Part shown: positions 28,609-37,921 of the stretch, piece after piece
Numbering within the stretch: position 1 is the first letter of the stretch
Layout of the letters: the number at the start of each line of letters is the position of its first letter
Origin: Pseudovibrio denitrificans JCM 12308
Lineage (GTDB): Bacteria > Pseudomonadota > Alphaproteobacteria > Rhizobiales > Stappiaceae
Length of the DNA: 64,000 nt
Reading direction: 5' to 3'
Assembly: GCF_001310815.1 (NCBI RefSeq)
Contig: NZ_BAZK01000003.1
Span: 1 to 64,000, forward strand
Program-made: the position numbers and the translations under genes
The notes under the pieces: generated by a model
What the model saw: the letters and a program-made list of their open reading frames with translations, nothing else
Database searches by the model: none
What the model was told of the DNA's origin: nothing

Positions 28609-29423
28609 ATGAGTGATATGCGACTGGTTGTTGTCGGTGCCGCTGGCCGAATGGGCCGGACCTTGGTGCGCACCGTAAACGAAATGGACGGAGTGGTAGT
28701 CTCCGCAGCGATTGAACGCGAAAACTCAGAGTTCCTCGGTAAGGATGCAGGTGAGCTGGCCGAATGCGGCAAGCTTGGCGTTGCAGTCACGTCCGACCTC
28801 GACGCAGCTTTCGCAGAAGCAGACGGTGTTCTGGACTTCACGCTTCCTGAAGCAACCGTTGCCTTTGCAGACGCCGCCGCCCGTCATTCTATCGTGCATG
28901 TCATCGGCACCACCGGCATGACCTCCGCTCAATCAACTGAGCTGCTCACGCCGCGACATCGGCCCGCATTGTAAAATCCGGCAATATGAGCCTAGGTGTG
29001 AACCTGCTGGCTGGCCTCGTAAAAAAGGCAGCAGCGGCCCTCGATGAAGATTTCGACATCGAAGTTCTGGAAATGCACCACAAACACAAGGTCGATGCTC
29101 CGTCCGGTACAGCATTGCTTCTCGGTGAAGCTGCAGCTGAAGGACGTGAAATTTCCTTGGAAACTCATAGTGTTCGCTCACGTGACGGTATCACAGGTGA
29201 GCGCAACAGAGGTGACATCGGCTTTGCAACGCTGCGCGGCGGCTCAGTGGTAGGTGAACATACGGTGATGTTTGCAGGTGAAGGAGAGCGTATAGAACTC
29301 TCGCACATTGCAACAGACCGACAGATTTTTGCTCGCGGTGCTGTGAAAGCCGCCATTTGGGCGCACAAGCAGCAACCGGGCCTATACTCAATGGCTGATG
29401 TTCTCGGCCTGAACGACGAGTGA
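28609..29423 (+). CDS. dapB: 4-hydroxy-tetrahydrodipicolinate reductase, one frame break
   Basis: The NAD(P)H-dependent enzyme of the lysine/diaminopimelate pathway. The nucleotide-binding [10 protein letters not shown], the active-site region [16 protein letters not shown] and the [16 protein letters not shown] block are all present. The frame is lost near 28949, where one base is missing: restoring it joins STELLT to [16 protein letters not shown] and gives 271 residues, the family length. ATG 28609 has GGGGGA upstream. The pathway is needed for peptidoglycan, so the break is probably a sequencing error. Confidence 0.9.
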
Positions 29424-29537
29424 TACACAGCGCATTCCCGGGGTTCTGGTACACAACGGGGTATGCGCAATGACCTTTGAAAACAGTCTTCCAAGACAAC
29501 TGTTTTCAAGAACACATAACCTCTCCAGGAGAGTTTG

Positions 29538-30161
29538 ATGGAACGCCTTTTGGTTCTCGTCCGTCACGGACAAAGCGAATGGAATTTGAAAAACCTGTTC
29601 ACCGGCTGGAAAAACCCAGACCTGACAGAACAGGGTGTTGAAGAAGCAACAGCTGCGGGCAAGAAGCTCAAGGAAATGAACCTGACGTTTGATCTGGCGT
29701 TCACTTCTGACCTGCTGCGCGCTCAGCACACTCTCAAGCTGATCCTTGGCGAACTTGGTCAGGAAGACCTGCCAACCGCTCAGGACAAAGCTCTGAACGA
29801 ACGTGACTACGGCGACATCACCGGCATGAACAAAGACGAAGCGCGTCAGAAGTTCGGTGAAGAGCAGGTACACATCTGGCGTCGTTCTTTCGACGTGCCT
29901 CCTCCAGGCGGCGAAAGCCTGAAGATGACTGCAGAGCGCACCCTGCCTTACTACCGCTCTGACATTCTTCCAAAAGTTCTGGAAGGCAACCGCGTGATCG
30001 TTGCTGCACACGGCAACTCCCTGCGTTCCCTGATCATGGAACTTGAAGGTCTTTCACCTGAAGAAATCCTCAAGCGTGAACTCGGCACAGGTAAGCCAGT
30101 TGTTTATCGCCTAGATGAAGAAGGTAAGGTTCTTTCCGTTGAGGATCTGGCTGAAGTCTAA
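29538..30161 (+). CDS. gpmA: 2,3-bisphosphoglycerate-dependent phosphoglycerate mutase
   Basis: A 207-residue cofactor-dependent mutase that interconverts 3- and 2-phosphoglycerate. The phospho-histidine is H10 in [10 protein letters not shown], followed by [13 protein letters not shown] and the second catalytic histidine in [13 protein letters not shown] 29538 has AGGAG six bases upstream. An intrinsic terminator follows. A divergent paralogue is encoded at 32037. Confidence 0.93.
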   Translation: MERLLVLVRHGQSEWNLKNLFTGWKNPDLTEQGVEEATAAGKKLKEMNLTFDLAFTSDLLRAQHTLKLILGELGQEDLPTAQDKALNERDYGDITGMNKDEARQKFGEEQVHIWRRSFDVPPPGGESLKMTAERTLPYYRSDILPKVLEGNRVIVAAHGNSLRSLIMELEGLSPEEILKRELGTGKPVVYRLDEEGKVLSVEDLAEV

Positions 30162-30185
30162 ACCAGCCCCACAACTCAGAATCAT

Positions 30186-30212
30186 AAAAGCGGCTCTTTG
30201 AGCCGCTTTTTT
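30186..30212 (+). terminator. Intrinsic terminator after gpmA
   Basis: AAAAGCGGCTC/GAGCCGCTTTT forms an 11-bp stem with a three-base loop, ending in a run of six T residues. Confidence 0.9.
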
Positions 30213-30239
30213 ATTTGCCCGCAGTTATTCCCCTCGCCA

Positions 30240-30456
30240 GTAGCTGAATTAGAATCTTAAAATATAAATATTATTCACACAAATAGACTTTGATTAAATA
30301 CTAAGTCCGTGAAATGTAATGCATTGAAGATTATCAATAATAGATAATGATGCAGCGATTATTATTAAGCTTGCGCTACGTAATTTTAGGTGTAAGCCTC
30401 TTAATGCATACAGCAATTGTATGACCACATTAGTTATTTGATTGAGAGGACAACCT
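30240..30456 (+). promoter_or_regulatory. AT-rich leader upstream of the 35-residue peptide gene
   Basis: About 215 bases much richer in A and T than everything around them, with several TAAT/ATTA and TATAAATATTATT-like stretches. No gene is seen. It most likely holds the promoter and regulatory sites of the peptide gene; AGAGGA sits just before its ATG. Confidence 0.45.
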
Positions 30457-30564
30457 ATGAAGTTTTCAGTAGCAAACGACGGTCGCCCAGCATCTGCACA
30501 AGCTAAGCCAGCAAAATTGAACGGTGGCCTGGCTCCTAAAGATGAAGAGAAAAAGCCAAAATAA
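30457..30564 (+). CDS. Small peptide of 35 residues, unknown function
   Basis: The frame begins MKFSVANDGRPASAQAKPAK, contains a Gly-Gly near its middle (KLNGGLAP) and ends in a very charged tail (KDEEKKPK). It has no signal peptide, membrane segment, Cys or aromatic residue other than Phe3. The binding site AGAGGA is about six bases before ATG. A hairpin lies 10 bases after the stop, then the DUF6065-like gene. The layout (short peptide, hairpin, larger gene) recalls precursor-peptide operons, but the composition gives no modification chemistry. It may alternatively be a leader peptide. I do not recognise the family. Confidence 0.6.
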   Translation: MKFSVANDGRPASAQAKPAKLNGGLAPKDEEKKPK

Positions 30565-30574
30565 TTTAATGTGT

Positions 30575-30594
30575 GAGGCAGCTTAGTCTGCCTC
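30575..30594 (+). terminator. Hairpin between the peptide gene and the next gene
   Basis: GAGGCAG/CTGCCTC, a 7-bp stem with a six-base loop, is followed by GCTTCATTTT. The imperfect U-tract suggests a partial terminator that would let the peptide be made in excess over the downstream protein. Confidence 0.55.
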
Positions 30595-30634
30595 GCTTCA
30601 TTTTGCAGAGTGTATTGTCTGCGAGGGAATTTCC

Positions 30635-31363
30635 GTGAAGTTTGTAAGAATGGTTAAGTCTGCCCCCGACGTTGTAAAGGCAGATGGAACGAACCTTGGC
30701 ATGATGCCCGCCCGGGCTATGAAGTATTGTGAACCCCTCATTACTGCTTCTCGTCAGGGATGGTACGTTTACCCGCCAGTTGATTTCTACCTGATGTGGA
30801 CTGGATCAGAGGTCCTGTACCGACTTGGGGCAGATGGCGAGTGGACCTTGCTGGATCGGCTGTATCTTACAGACTTCGTGGAAGACTACAGGAATACCTG
30901 CCCGGAAGGCCTTGAGGACTATTATCCGCCGTTTCTGGATGTGTTTCCAGAAGGCGATATCGTCCAGATTGGCGCCGGGTACAGCCTTATCGGCGATGAA
31001 GGACAGTGCCACTGGGTTCGCGGACCAATCAACCTACCCTCCAACACGGCATTTGATTGCTTTGAAGCGATGATTGACTCCAGCTGGTTCTGTTCTCCCC
31101 TCTTCATAAATGTGAAGCTACGCAAGCAGGATGTACCGATCAGCTTCCCGCGCCACCGGCCTCTGCTTCAGGTGGTGCAGCTGCCCAACACTGTCTTGCC
31201 AAAGACCCCTGTGGTCCAACCAGAGATCATGGAGATGGAAAGCTCTTCAGAGGAGTTCTGGCAAGCATGGTCAAGAGGCTACGACAAGCGTAACGAAGGC
31301 CGCTCTGGCAGCTACGCAAGCGAACAGCGCCGCATCAACGTCCAGTACGCAGATGCTGACTAG
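30635..31363 (+). CDS. DUF6065-like protein of unknown function
   Basis: A 242-residue soluble protein without signal or membrane segments. The blocks ASRQGWYVYPPVDFYLMWTG, HWVRGPINLP, EAMIDSSWF and HRPLLQVVQLPNT recall the DUF6065 family, which I have seen described beside small peptide genes and in secondary-metabolite contexts; this assignment is from memory. The Glu/Ser-rich C-terminus (residues 200-242) is probably disordered. GTG 30635 follows GAGGGA. Immediate neighbours are the 35-residue peptide upstream and a PNPOx-like gene 27 bases downstream. The reaction, if any, is unknown. Confidence 0.6.
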   Translation: MKFVRMVKSAPDVVKADGTNLGMMPARAMKYCEPLITASRQGWYVYPPVDFYLMWTGSEVLYRLGADGEWTLLDRLYLTDFVEDYRNTCPEGLEDYYPPFLDVFPEGDIVQIGAGYSLIGDEGQCHWVRGPINLPSNTAFDCFEAMIDSSWFCSPLFINVKLRKQDVPISFPRHRPLLQVVQLPNTVLPKTPVVQPEIMEMESSSEEFWQAWSRGYDKRNEGRSGSYASEQRRINVQYADAD

Positions 31364-31390
31364 CCATCTCTTAAGCAGTTCCTGACCGCC

Positions 31391-31942
31391 ATGATCAAAG
31401 CCAAAAGACTGAACCGCAGATTCCGTCAGCACATTGAAGAGCAGCAGATGTTCTTCGTGGCGACAGCCGCCGCAACGGGGCACATCAACCTGTCTCCCAA
31501 AGGCATGGACACGCTCCGGGTGCTGAGCGATGAGCGGATTATCTGGCTAAACCTGACGGGCATCGGCAATGAAACAGCCACCCACGTTCAGGAAGATGGG
31601 CGCATGACGTTGATGTTCTGTTCCTTCGGTGAGCAGCGTCTCACACTGCGCGTGTTTGGTCAGGCAAGGGTCCTTCATCCCAGAGATGCCGATTGGGACA
31701 AGATGATCAGTCTCTTCCCTGATCTGCCGGGATGCCGCCAGATTTTCGATCTTGATATCGAACTCATCCAGACCTCCTGCGGTTCAACAGTTCCTCGCAT
31801 GGATCTGGTTGATACGCGCATCGAGAAGGAGTTCCTGCCTTACTATGAGACGATGGATCGTGAAGAGCTGGAGAACTACTGGCGCAAGCACAACGCCACC
31901 AGCCTGGACGGCTTGCCCACGAACATTCTGGAGCCTGCGTAA
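31391..31942 (+). CDS. Pyridoxamine 5'-phosphate oxidase-family protein
   Basis: A 183-residue split-barrel protein of the FMN- or heme-binding PNPOx-like group. Typical blocks are QQMFFVATAAATGHINLSPKG, IIWLNLTGIGNETATH and GRMTLMFCSFGEQ. It is not the pyridoxine pathway enzyme PdxH, which is longer and has other signatures. Members often reduce flavin-type or quinone substrates, but most are uncharacterised. It starts 27 bases after the DUF6065-like gene and may share its transcript. Confidence 0.82.
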   Translation: MIKAKRLNRRFRQHIEEQQMFFVATAAATGHINLSPKGMDTLRVLSDERIIWLNLTGIGNETATHVQEDGRMTLMFCSFGEQRLTLRVFGQARVLHPRDADWDKMISLFPDLPGCRQIFDLDIELIQTSCGSTVPRMDLVDTRIEKEFLPYYETMDREELENYWRKHNATSLDGLPTNILEPA

Positions 31943-32036
31943 AATCACTGTGGGATGTTTCAACGAAAGTCGGGTTTAGGCCCGCAAATGAAACTATATA
32001 AGACACGCAGTAAGGAAGATCGACGAGGCGTGTCTT

Positions 32037-32645
32037 ATGGGATTGTTGGTGTTGGTACGCCACGGGCAAAGCGAATGGAATGCACGCAGAGTGTTCTCTG
32101 GGCAGGGCAACCCTGACCTGACACCCAAAGGCATTGAAGAAGCCAAAAACGCTGGCCGCGCTCTAAAAGCCCATGCAATACAGTTTGATCTTGCCTACTC
32201 CTCAGCCCTGACACGAGCACGTAAGACGCTGGAGCACATTCTGGAAGAAGCTGAACAGTCTCATTTGCATGTGATTGAAGATAAGCTTTTCAACGAACGT
32301 GCTTATGGTGAGCTAACCGGCAAAGCGATTGAGGAAGTCTGCCAGCAGCACGGTGTAGAGCAAGTCCACAAATGGCGACACTCATTGAATGCCGTTCCTC
32401 CGGGCGGGGAGAGTTTGGAGATGACAGCGAACAGAGCGCTCGGCGTGTTCCGACATCGCGTCCTGCCTCAACTCTCAAACGGGAAAAATATCCTCATCTC
32501 GGCGCATCGTAATACAATCAGAGGACTGATCTCGAAGCTCTGCAATCTCAGACAGGAGGAAACCGAGCGTCTGCATATCGGAACAGCCCAGCCGCTCTTC
32601 TTTCAGGTCAACAATGCAGAAGATATTCAGCAGATCTACAAATAA
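32037..32645 (+). CDS. Phosphoglycerate mutase paralogue
   Basis: A 202-residue histidine-phosphatase-superfamily protein close to GpmA. The phospho-histidine region [17 protein letters not shown] and the acid residue in FNERAYGELTG are kept, and the second catalytic histidine is in SAHRNTIRGL. The usual Gly after that histidine is Arg, so activity may differ from the gpmA product at 29538. The Glu-Arg-Xaa-Tyr-Gly motif (ERAYGEL) supports mutase rather than phosphatase function. Codon use is less biased than in gpmA, fitting a less expressed duplicate. Confidence 0.82.
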   Translation: MGLLVLVRHGQSEWNARRVFSGQGNPDLTPKGIEEAKNAGRALKAHAIQFDLAYSSALTRARKTLEHILEEAEQSHLHVIEDKLFNERAYGELTGKAIEEVCQQHGVEQVHKWRHSLNAVPPGGESLEMTANRALGVFRHRVLPQLSNGKNILISAHRNTIRGLISKLCNLRQEETERLHIGTAQPLFFQVNNAEDIQQIYK

Positions 32646-32668
32646 AAAAGGCGGCCCGAGAGCCGCCT
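32643..32668 (-). terminator. Intrinsic terminator for the PfkB kinase gene
   Basis: AGGCGGC/GCCGCCT, a 7-bp stem with a six-base loop; on the minus strand it is followed by six T residues. On the plus strand it overlaps the end of the mutase gene and has no T run. Confidence 0.75.
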
Positions 32669-32687
32669 AGATCATCATTGCCCATTC

Positions 32688-33697
32688 TTAGGCTTCCAGA
32701 GTGAAACCACTCTGCTCTGCAATCTGGTTGAGAGGTTTTTCTGGGCGGGCGCCAACGTGCTGATCACTTCACCAGCACACAAGCAGCCAAGCTCAGCACA
32801 GTCGCTCAGGCTGAAATCACGCGCCAGACCAAACAGGAAGCCAGAGGCAAACAGGTCGCCAGCGCCGGTCAGGTCACGCACACCGCCAACAATCGCTGTT
32901 GCCGGAACGTGTACGGTCTCTTCGCGGGAAATCGCCATAGCACCCTCTGAGCCAAGGGTCAGAGCGGTCAGCGTGCAGTCTTCACGAACCAGCGCAATCG
33001 CAGTTTCAATGTCGGATGTCTGATAGAGAGCTTTCAACTCGTGCTCATTGGCAAACAGAATGTCCACTTTGTCTTCGCGGATCAGTTCCAGGAACTCATC
33101 GCGGAAACGATCAACACAGAAGCTGTCGGAAAGGGAGAGAGAAACCAGTTTACCGGCTTCATGAGCAACGCGTGAAGCTTCAAGGAAGGCTTTCTTAGCT
33201 GCTTCTTCGTCCCACAGATACCCTTCCATGTAAGTGATCGCGGAGTTGGAAACCACTTCAGGATCGATATCAAGAGCTGTCAGCTTGGTTGCGGATCCCA
33301 GGTAAGTGTTCATGGTCCGCTCACCATCCGGGGTGATCAGGATCATTGAACGGCCAGATGCCAGATCATCACGAAGTGGGCTGGTTTGGAAATGCGCACC
33401 AATGCTGTTCATGTCATGGCGATATACTTCGCCAATCTCGTCATCAGCTACTTTGCCGATGAACGCAGGCGCGCCGCCAAGAGACGCAATACCTGCTGCA
33501 GTATTGCCAGCACTGCCGCCGGAAATGCGGGTTGTTTGACCCATCAGGTCATACAGACGCAAAGCTTCGTCTGTATCGACCAAACGCATGGAGCCCTTTA
33601 CCAAAGACTGATCAACGAGAAAGCTATCTTCTACATGAGAGAAGACGTCAGTGATTGCATTGCCGATGCACAATGCATCAAACTTGAATTCAGACAT
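32688..33697 (-). CDS. PfkB-family adenosine/sugar kinase, frame broken near the C-terminus
   Basis: A ribokinase-fold kinase of about 336 residues. The N-terminal substrate region is GNAITDVFSHV, followed by SGGSAGNTAAGIASLGG, and the catalytic anion-hole motif is DLTGAGDLFASGF. Alphaproteobacterial relatives are annotated adenosine kinase; nucleoside specificity is inferred. The frame as written ends at 32675 in a non-conserved tail. Restoring one C at about 32759 gives ISHVGARPEKPLNQIAEQSGF and a stop at 32688-32690, which is the family's normal end, so I use that. Confidence 0.83.
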
Positions 33698-33779
33698 GTA
33701 AAGTCCTTGTAACTAGCCCGGCTCAGTACTGTCCGGATCGATACATAGGTGGCTCACCGCTGGAGCAGGCCTACAACTG

Positions 33780-34671
33780 TTATTTTCCCGGTGTAGGACG
33801 CAAGGCACGATTAGCCTCAGGTTCCCGAATTTTTTCGCGGAACGGACTAGCGTTGTACACCCCAAGAATATTCAGTTCAGTCGAATAAAACGCCAGCTCC
33901 TCAAGTGCAAGGGCTACGTTGGGTTCTTCTGGGTGTCCTTCAATATCTGCGTAAAACATTGAAGCGAAAAACTGGCCTTCGAGCTGATAGGATTCCAACT
34001 TCGTCATGTTGACGTTGTTGGTCGCAAATCCGCCTAACCCTTTGTAAAGAGCAGCAGAAACGTTGCGAACACGGAAGATGAAAGTAGTAATGATCGGCTG
34101 GCCGGTATTGACGGCCTGCTTTTTCTCACGGGAAAGGATAACGAAGCGGGTGGTGTTATGTGCCGCATCTTCACAATCACGTGCGAGGATATCCAAACCA
34201 TACACATCAGCAGCAAGTTCAGGAGCAAAAGCACCAACAGTCTTATCACCGCCTTCCACAACCTGACGGGCTGAGCCTGCGGTGTCAGCGCCGATGATCG
34301 GCTTAAGGCCATGATCACGAATGAAGTTTCGGCACTGGGCCCAGACCCATGATGTGGCTCTGAACGCTCTTCAGCTCTTCCAGTTTGGTGCCTTTGATGC
34401 CCATCAGCTGGAAGCGAATCGGCATGAAGTACTCGCCGATAATGTGCAGATTGCTGCGAGGAAGCAGGTGATGGATGTCCGCAACACGTCCTGCGACCGA
34501 GTTTTCGATCGGGATCATACCAAGTTCGGCGTCACCGGACTCGATCGCGTGAAAGCAGTCTTCAAAAGTCGGGCAAGGGATAGCTTGGTACTCTGGGTAA
34601 ACGGCGTTACACGCCATGTGGGAGTTAGCTCCCACTTCTCCTTGAAACACGACTTTGCGCTGATCTGACAT
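33780..34671 (-). CDS. pheA: Prephenate dehydratase, one frame break
   Basis: Converts prephenate to phenylpyruvate in phenylalanine synthesis. The PDT domain contains VFQGEVGANSHMA and GMIPIENSVAGRVADIHHLL, with the catalytic Thr-Arg-Phe in NTTRFVILSR. A C-terminal ACT domain starts at FIFRVRNVSAALYKGLGGFA. The frame is interrupted at 34337-34342 by one extra base in GGGCCC; removing it joins SHIMGLG to QCRNFIRDHGLKPIIG and gives about 297 residues. ATG 34671 is preferred to GTG 34683. It is divergent from the cytochrome c gene. The kdsB gene often found between these two is absent here. Confidence 0.9.
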
Positions 34672-34683
34672 CACTACACTCAC

Positions 34684-35228
34684 GGCAATCTTAAATCATG
34701 GTACATTTGAGGCTTCGCCAACTTTTGCGAAACAATCACTCTCACAAATTGCCCTAGATATGAGGGATTGCAAACTCTAATAATACTCAGAGGCGAAACA
34801 TAAGGTGAAAAGACCTCAAGAATGGCGTTTGCCACGGGCTCATTTGGTCCTCCACCGTAAAATCCCCAGATGGGAAACAGTTTTGGTGTGATATTTTGTC
34901 GCATACACTTGAGCCCAGGTAAAATGGTTGTGCTGCGCCTTAAGGTGCAATCAAAATCGTGCTGAGCGGGATATCTATGAATAAATCAGTAGTTTATAGC
35001 GATTTTAAACTGCTGCCGTGCGAGAGGCGTTGTGTTCATTGGTTTTTTCAGATCGTAAAGATCAACCTCTGGTCCACATCACTTCAAAAGTCCTAGGAAA
35101 AACACTAATTAAATTATGGACAAGTGCCCGAAAATAACTGTAGTTTCCCAGCAAAATACACAGATCGAGTTAGGTGCCATGCCTGCTGCAATACGGCTAG
35201 CCTAACCAATATTCGGAGCGTGTGAGCT
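34684..35228. other. Long intergenic region between pheA and the cytochrome c gene
   Basis: 545 bases between divergent genes. Short open frames occur (for example a 39-codon frame at 34977), but none has family resemblance or a strong ribosome binding site. It is more A/T-rich than its neighbours and must contain both divergent promoters. I saw no convincing structured RNA or repeat. Confidence 0.5.
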
Positions 35229-35777
35229 ATGAACTCGTTTGAACTGAACAAAATTGCCGGCGCAATTCTGTTCGCTTTGGTTGCATTCATGGGCCTGAAT
35301 GTTTTGTCAGACATTATTTTCGCGCCTCATGGAGACGAAAAACGCGGTTTTGAAATCGAAGTAGCTGGTGCCGACAACGGTGCAGGTGAAGAAGCTGCGG
35401 AAGAAACCAAGGTTGTCTCAATTGAGGAACTGCTCGCAACTGCTGATGCAGATGCTGGTGCAAAGCAAGCTAAGAAGTGTGCAGCGTGTCACACCTTTGA
35501 TCAGGACGGCAAAAACAAAGTTGGTCCTGCTCTCTGGGGTGTCGTAGGTCGCGCGCCTGCCTCTCACGGTGGTTTCTCTTACTCTGCAGCAATGCAGGAG
35601 TTCGCAGCAAACAATCCTGAGTGGACTTTCGAGCAGCTGAACGAGTTCATCAAAGCACCTAAGAAACACGTTGCAGGTACTTCCATGGGTTACGCTGGTC
35701 TGAAAAAAGACAAGCCACGTGCTGATCTGATCGCTTACCTGCGTTCACTCTCAGACAACCCAGTGCCAATCAACTAA
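35229..35777 (+). CDS. Membrane-anchored cytochrome c (CycM/c552 type)
   Basis: A 182-residue class I cytochrome c held in the inner membrane by one N-terminal helix (about residues 8-30), with the heme domain in the periplasm. The heme motif is C84-A-A-C87-H88. The Met ligand is in the GTSMGYAGL block near residue 150. An acidic linker (residues 40-62) separates anchor and heme. Alphaproteobacterial CycM proteins carry electrons from the bc1 complex to aa3 oxidase. It is followed by a good terminator. Confidence 0.92.
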   Translation: MNSFELNKIAGAILFALVAFMGLNVLSDIIFAPHGDEKRGFEIEVAGADNGAGEEAAEETKVVSIEELLATADADAGAKQAKKCAACHTFDQDGKNKVGPALWGVVGRAPASHGGFSYSAAMQEFAANNPEWTFEQLNEFIKAPKKHVAGTSMGYAGLKKDKPRADLIAYLRSLSDNPVPIN

Positions 35778-35825
35778 AATTGAATTGATATCCCTCCCAC
35801 ATATGTGAGGGTAGAATTGTCAAAG

Positions 35826-35851
35826 AGCCGGGATTTAATCCCGGCTTTTTT
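35826..35851 (+). terminator. Intrinsic terminator after the cytochrome c gene
   Basis: AGCCGGGAT/ATCCCGGCT, a 9-bp stem with a three-base loop, then five T residues. Confidence 0.9.
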
Positions 35852-36056
35852 ATTGTCTACTTTCTGGTGAATGCTAACCTTTTCCTCGTTTCTTCCAGTT
35901 AAATTTTTGTCATCTTGGCAAAAGACGTTGTCGCAGAAGTGTTTTCAGCCGTAATCTTAGTTTAAGTTTAGCTGAAAGCTGCAAGAAAAGCTCAATTTTC
36001 AGCGCGTGGTGACTTTTCTACGCTAGAACTACTGATTGTATTTATGGAGGAATGTT

Positions 36057-37921
36057 GTGCGTACCAAACTATATAGCTCACTAACAGGTTTGGCGCTTGC
36101 TCTCGCAAGCCTGACGTCCTCCGCAGCAATTGCTGAAACGAATGAACCTGAGTGGCGGTACGCAGACTCTCTCATCAGCACACCTCAGATGCCGAAGGGC
36201 TTTAAGCACTTCCCATATGTCAATCCAGATGCCCCGAAGGGAGGCAGAGTACGGCTCTCGACAACAGGGACCTACGATAGCCTGAACCTCGTCGCATCAA
36301 AGGGTGTCCGCGCCGGCGGCCTTGGCCTCATCTACGATACGCTGATGACCCCATCCATGAGTGAGTCCTCTACGGAATACGGCTTGATCGCAGATGCGAT
36401 GAAGTATCCTGATGACTATGCATGGGTGGTCTATCGTTTGCGCCCTGATGCACGCTGGCATGACGGAAAGCCAATCACTACAGAGGATGTGGCTGGTCAT
36501 TTGATCAATGGACCACACAGGATCCTTCCCGCAAATACTATTATCGTCATGTGACGGGCTACGACATTCTCAGTCCAACTGAGATCCGGTTCAACTTTGA
36601 TAAGCCCGGTAACAGGGAAGCTCCGCAAATCCTTGGCTCTCTCTACATCATGCCAAAACATTGGTGGACTGGGAAAGATGCTGAAGGCAACCCACGCGAT
36701 ATCTCCAGAGGTACACTGGAAGTACCTCTTGGATCAGGTCCATACCGGATCGGAAAGGTTGTCCCGGGTCGTTCTATCTCATTTGACCGTGTTGAGGACT
36801 ATTGGGCCAAAGACCTCAACGTGAATGTTGGTTCCAACAACTTTGATACGATTGCCTACGACTACTACCGCGATGAAACCGTGCAGCTGGAAGCCTTCAA
36901 GGCGGACCGTTTCGACTGGCGCACAGAAACCACCGCGAAAAACTGGGCAACCGCCTACGACATTCCTGCGGTGAAAGCGAACCACATTGTCTTGGAGAAG
37001 TTCCCGCAGACATACCGCGGCAGCGGCCTTATGCTGGGCTTTATCCTCAACACTCGTAAAGAGAAGTTTCAAGACCGCCGCGTTCGCCGCGCACTGAACT
37101 ATGCTCTCAACTTTGAGGAAATGAACCGCACGATCTTCTTCGATCAATACAGCCGGTTCACCAGCTACTTCGACGGCACTAAGCTGGCTTCCGCAGGCCT
37201 ACCAGAAGGGCGTGAGTTGGAAATCCTGAAATCCCTGAAATCCCCGGTATCTGCTGAAGTCTTTACTGAGCCCTATGAAAACCCGGTTTCTGAAGATGCT
37301 CGTCAGGAACGCACCAACCTGAGAAAAGCAATCGGCCTTCTCAGAGAAGCTGGCTACGTTCAAAAGCAAGGCAAGCTGGTCAACAAAGAAACTGGCGAGC
37401 CGTTCACCATTGAGTACCTGCTGAACGGTGGCCGTTTTGAGCGTGTCGCTCTGCGTTACCAGGCATCCCTGAAAAAGCTTGGCATTGATCTGCAACTGCG
37501 CGTCGTCGACAGCTCACAATACGTAAACCGCGTCCGCAGTCGTGATTTTGGCATGATCTACACCGGCTGGGCCCAGTCTCTGTCTCCAGGCAATGAGCAG
37601 AGAGAATACTGGGGTTCTAACGCCGCTGATAGTGAAGCTTCCCAGAACTATGCTGGCATCAAGAACCCTGCAATCGACGAGCTGATCGAGATCATCATCA
37701 ACTCGCATGATCGTGATGATCTGGTCGCGGCCACAAAAGCTCTGGACCGCATCCTTATGTGGGAGCAGTACGTTGTGCCGGGTTGGACCTCCCCATTCAG
37801 CCGTGTCGCTCGTTGGGATCGTTTCTCCCATCCCAAGCAACTTCCTGAGTTCAGCATCGGCTTTCCGACCGTTTGGTGGTGGGACGAAGAAAAAGCGAAG
37901 AAAATACAGGAGGCCAATTGA
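36057..37921 (+). CDS. yejA: Peptide ABC transporter substrate-binding protein (first YejA), one frame break
   Basis: A periplasmic SBP_bac_5-type binding protein of about 621 residues for oligopeptides. GTG 36057 has GGAGGA at 36046 and starts a Sec signal peptide (MRTKLYSSLTGLALALASL, cleavage after AIAE or nearby). The frame is lost at about 36492; restoring one base reads DV-x-WSFDQWTTQDPSRKYYYR and continues to VTGYDILSPTEIRF. It opens a five-gene operon of two binding proteins, two permeases and a double ATPase, the yejABEF type that takes up microcin C-like peptides in enterobacteria. It overlaps the next gene by one base. Confidence 0.85.

Noticed and set aside
34680..34904. A 74-codon minus-strand frame upstream of pheA
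   Set aside because: No ribosome binding site, no family resemblance, A/T-rich non-coding look.
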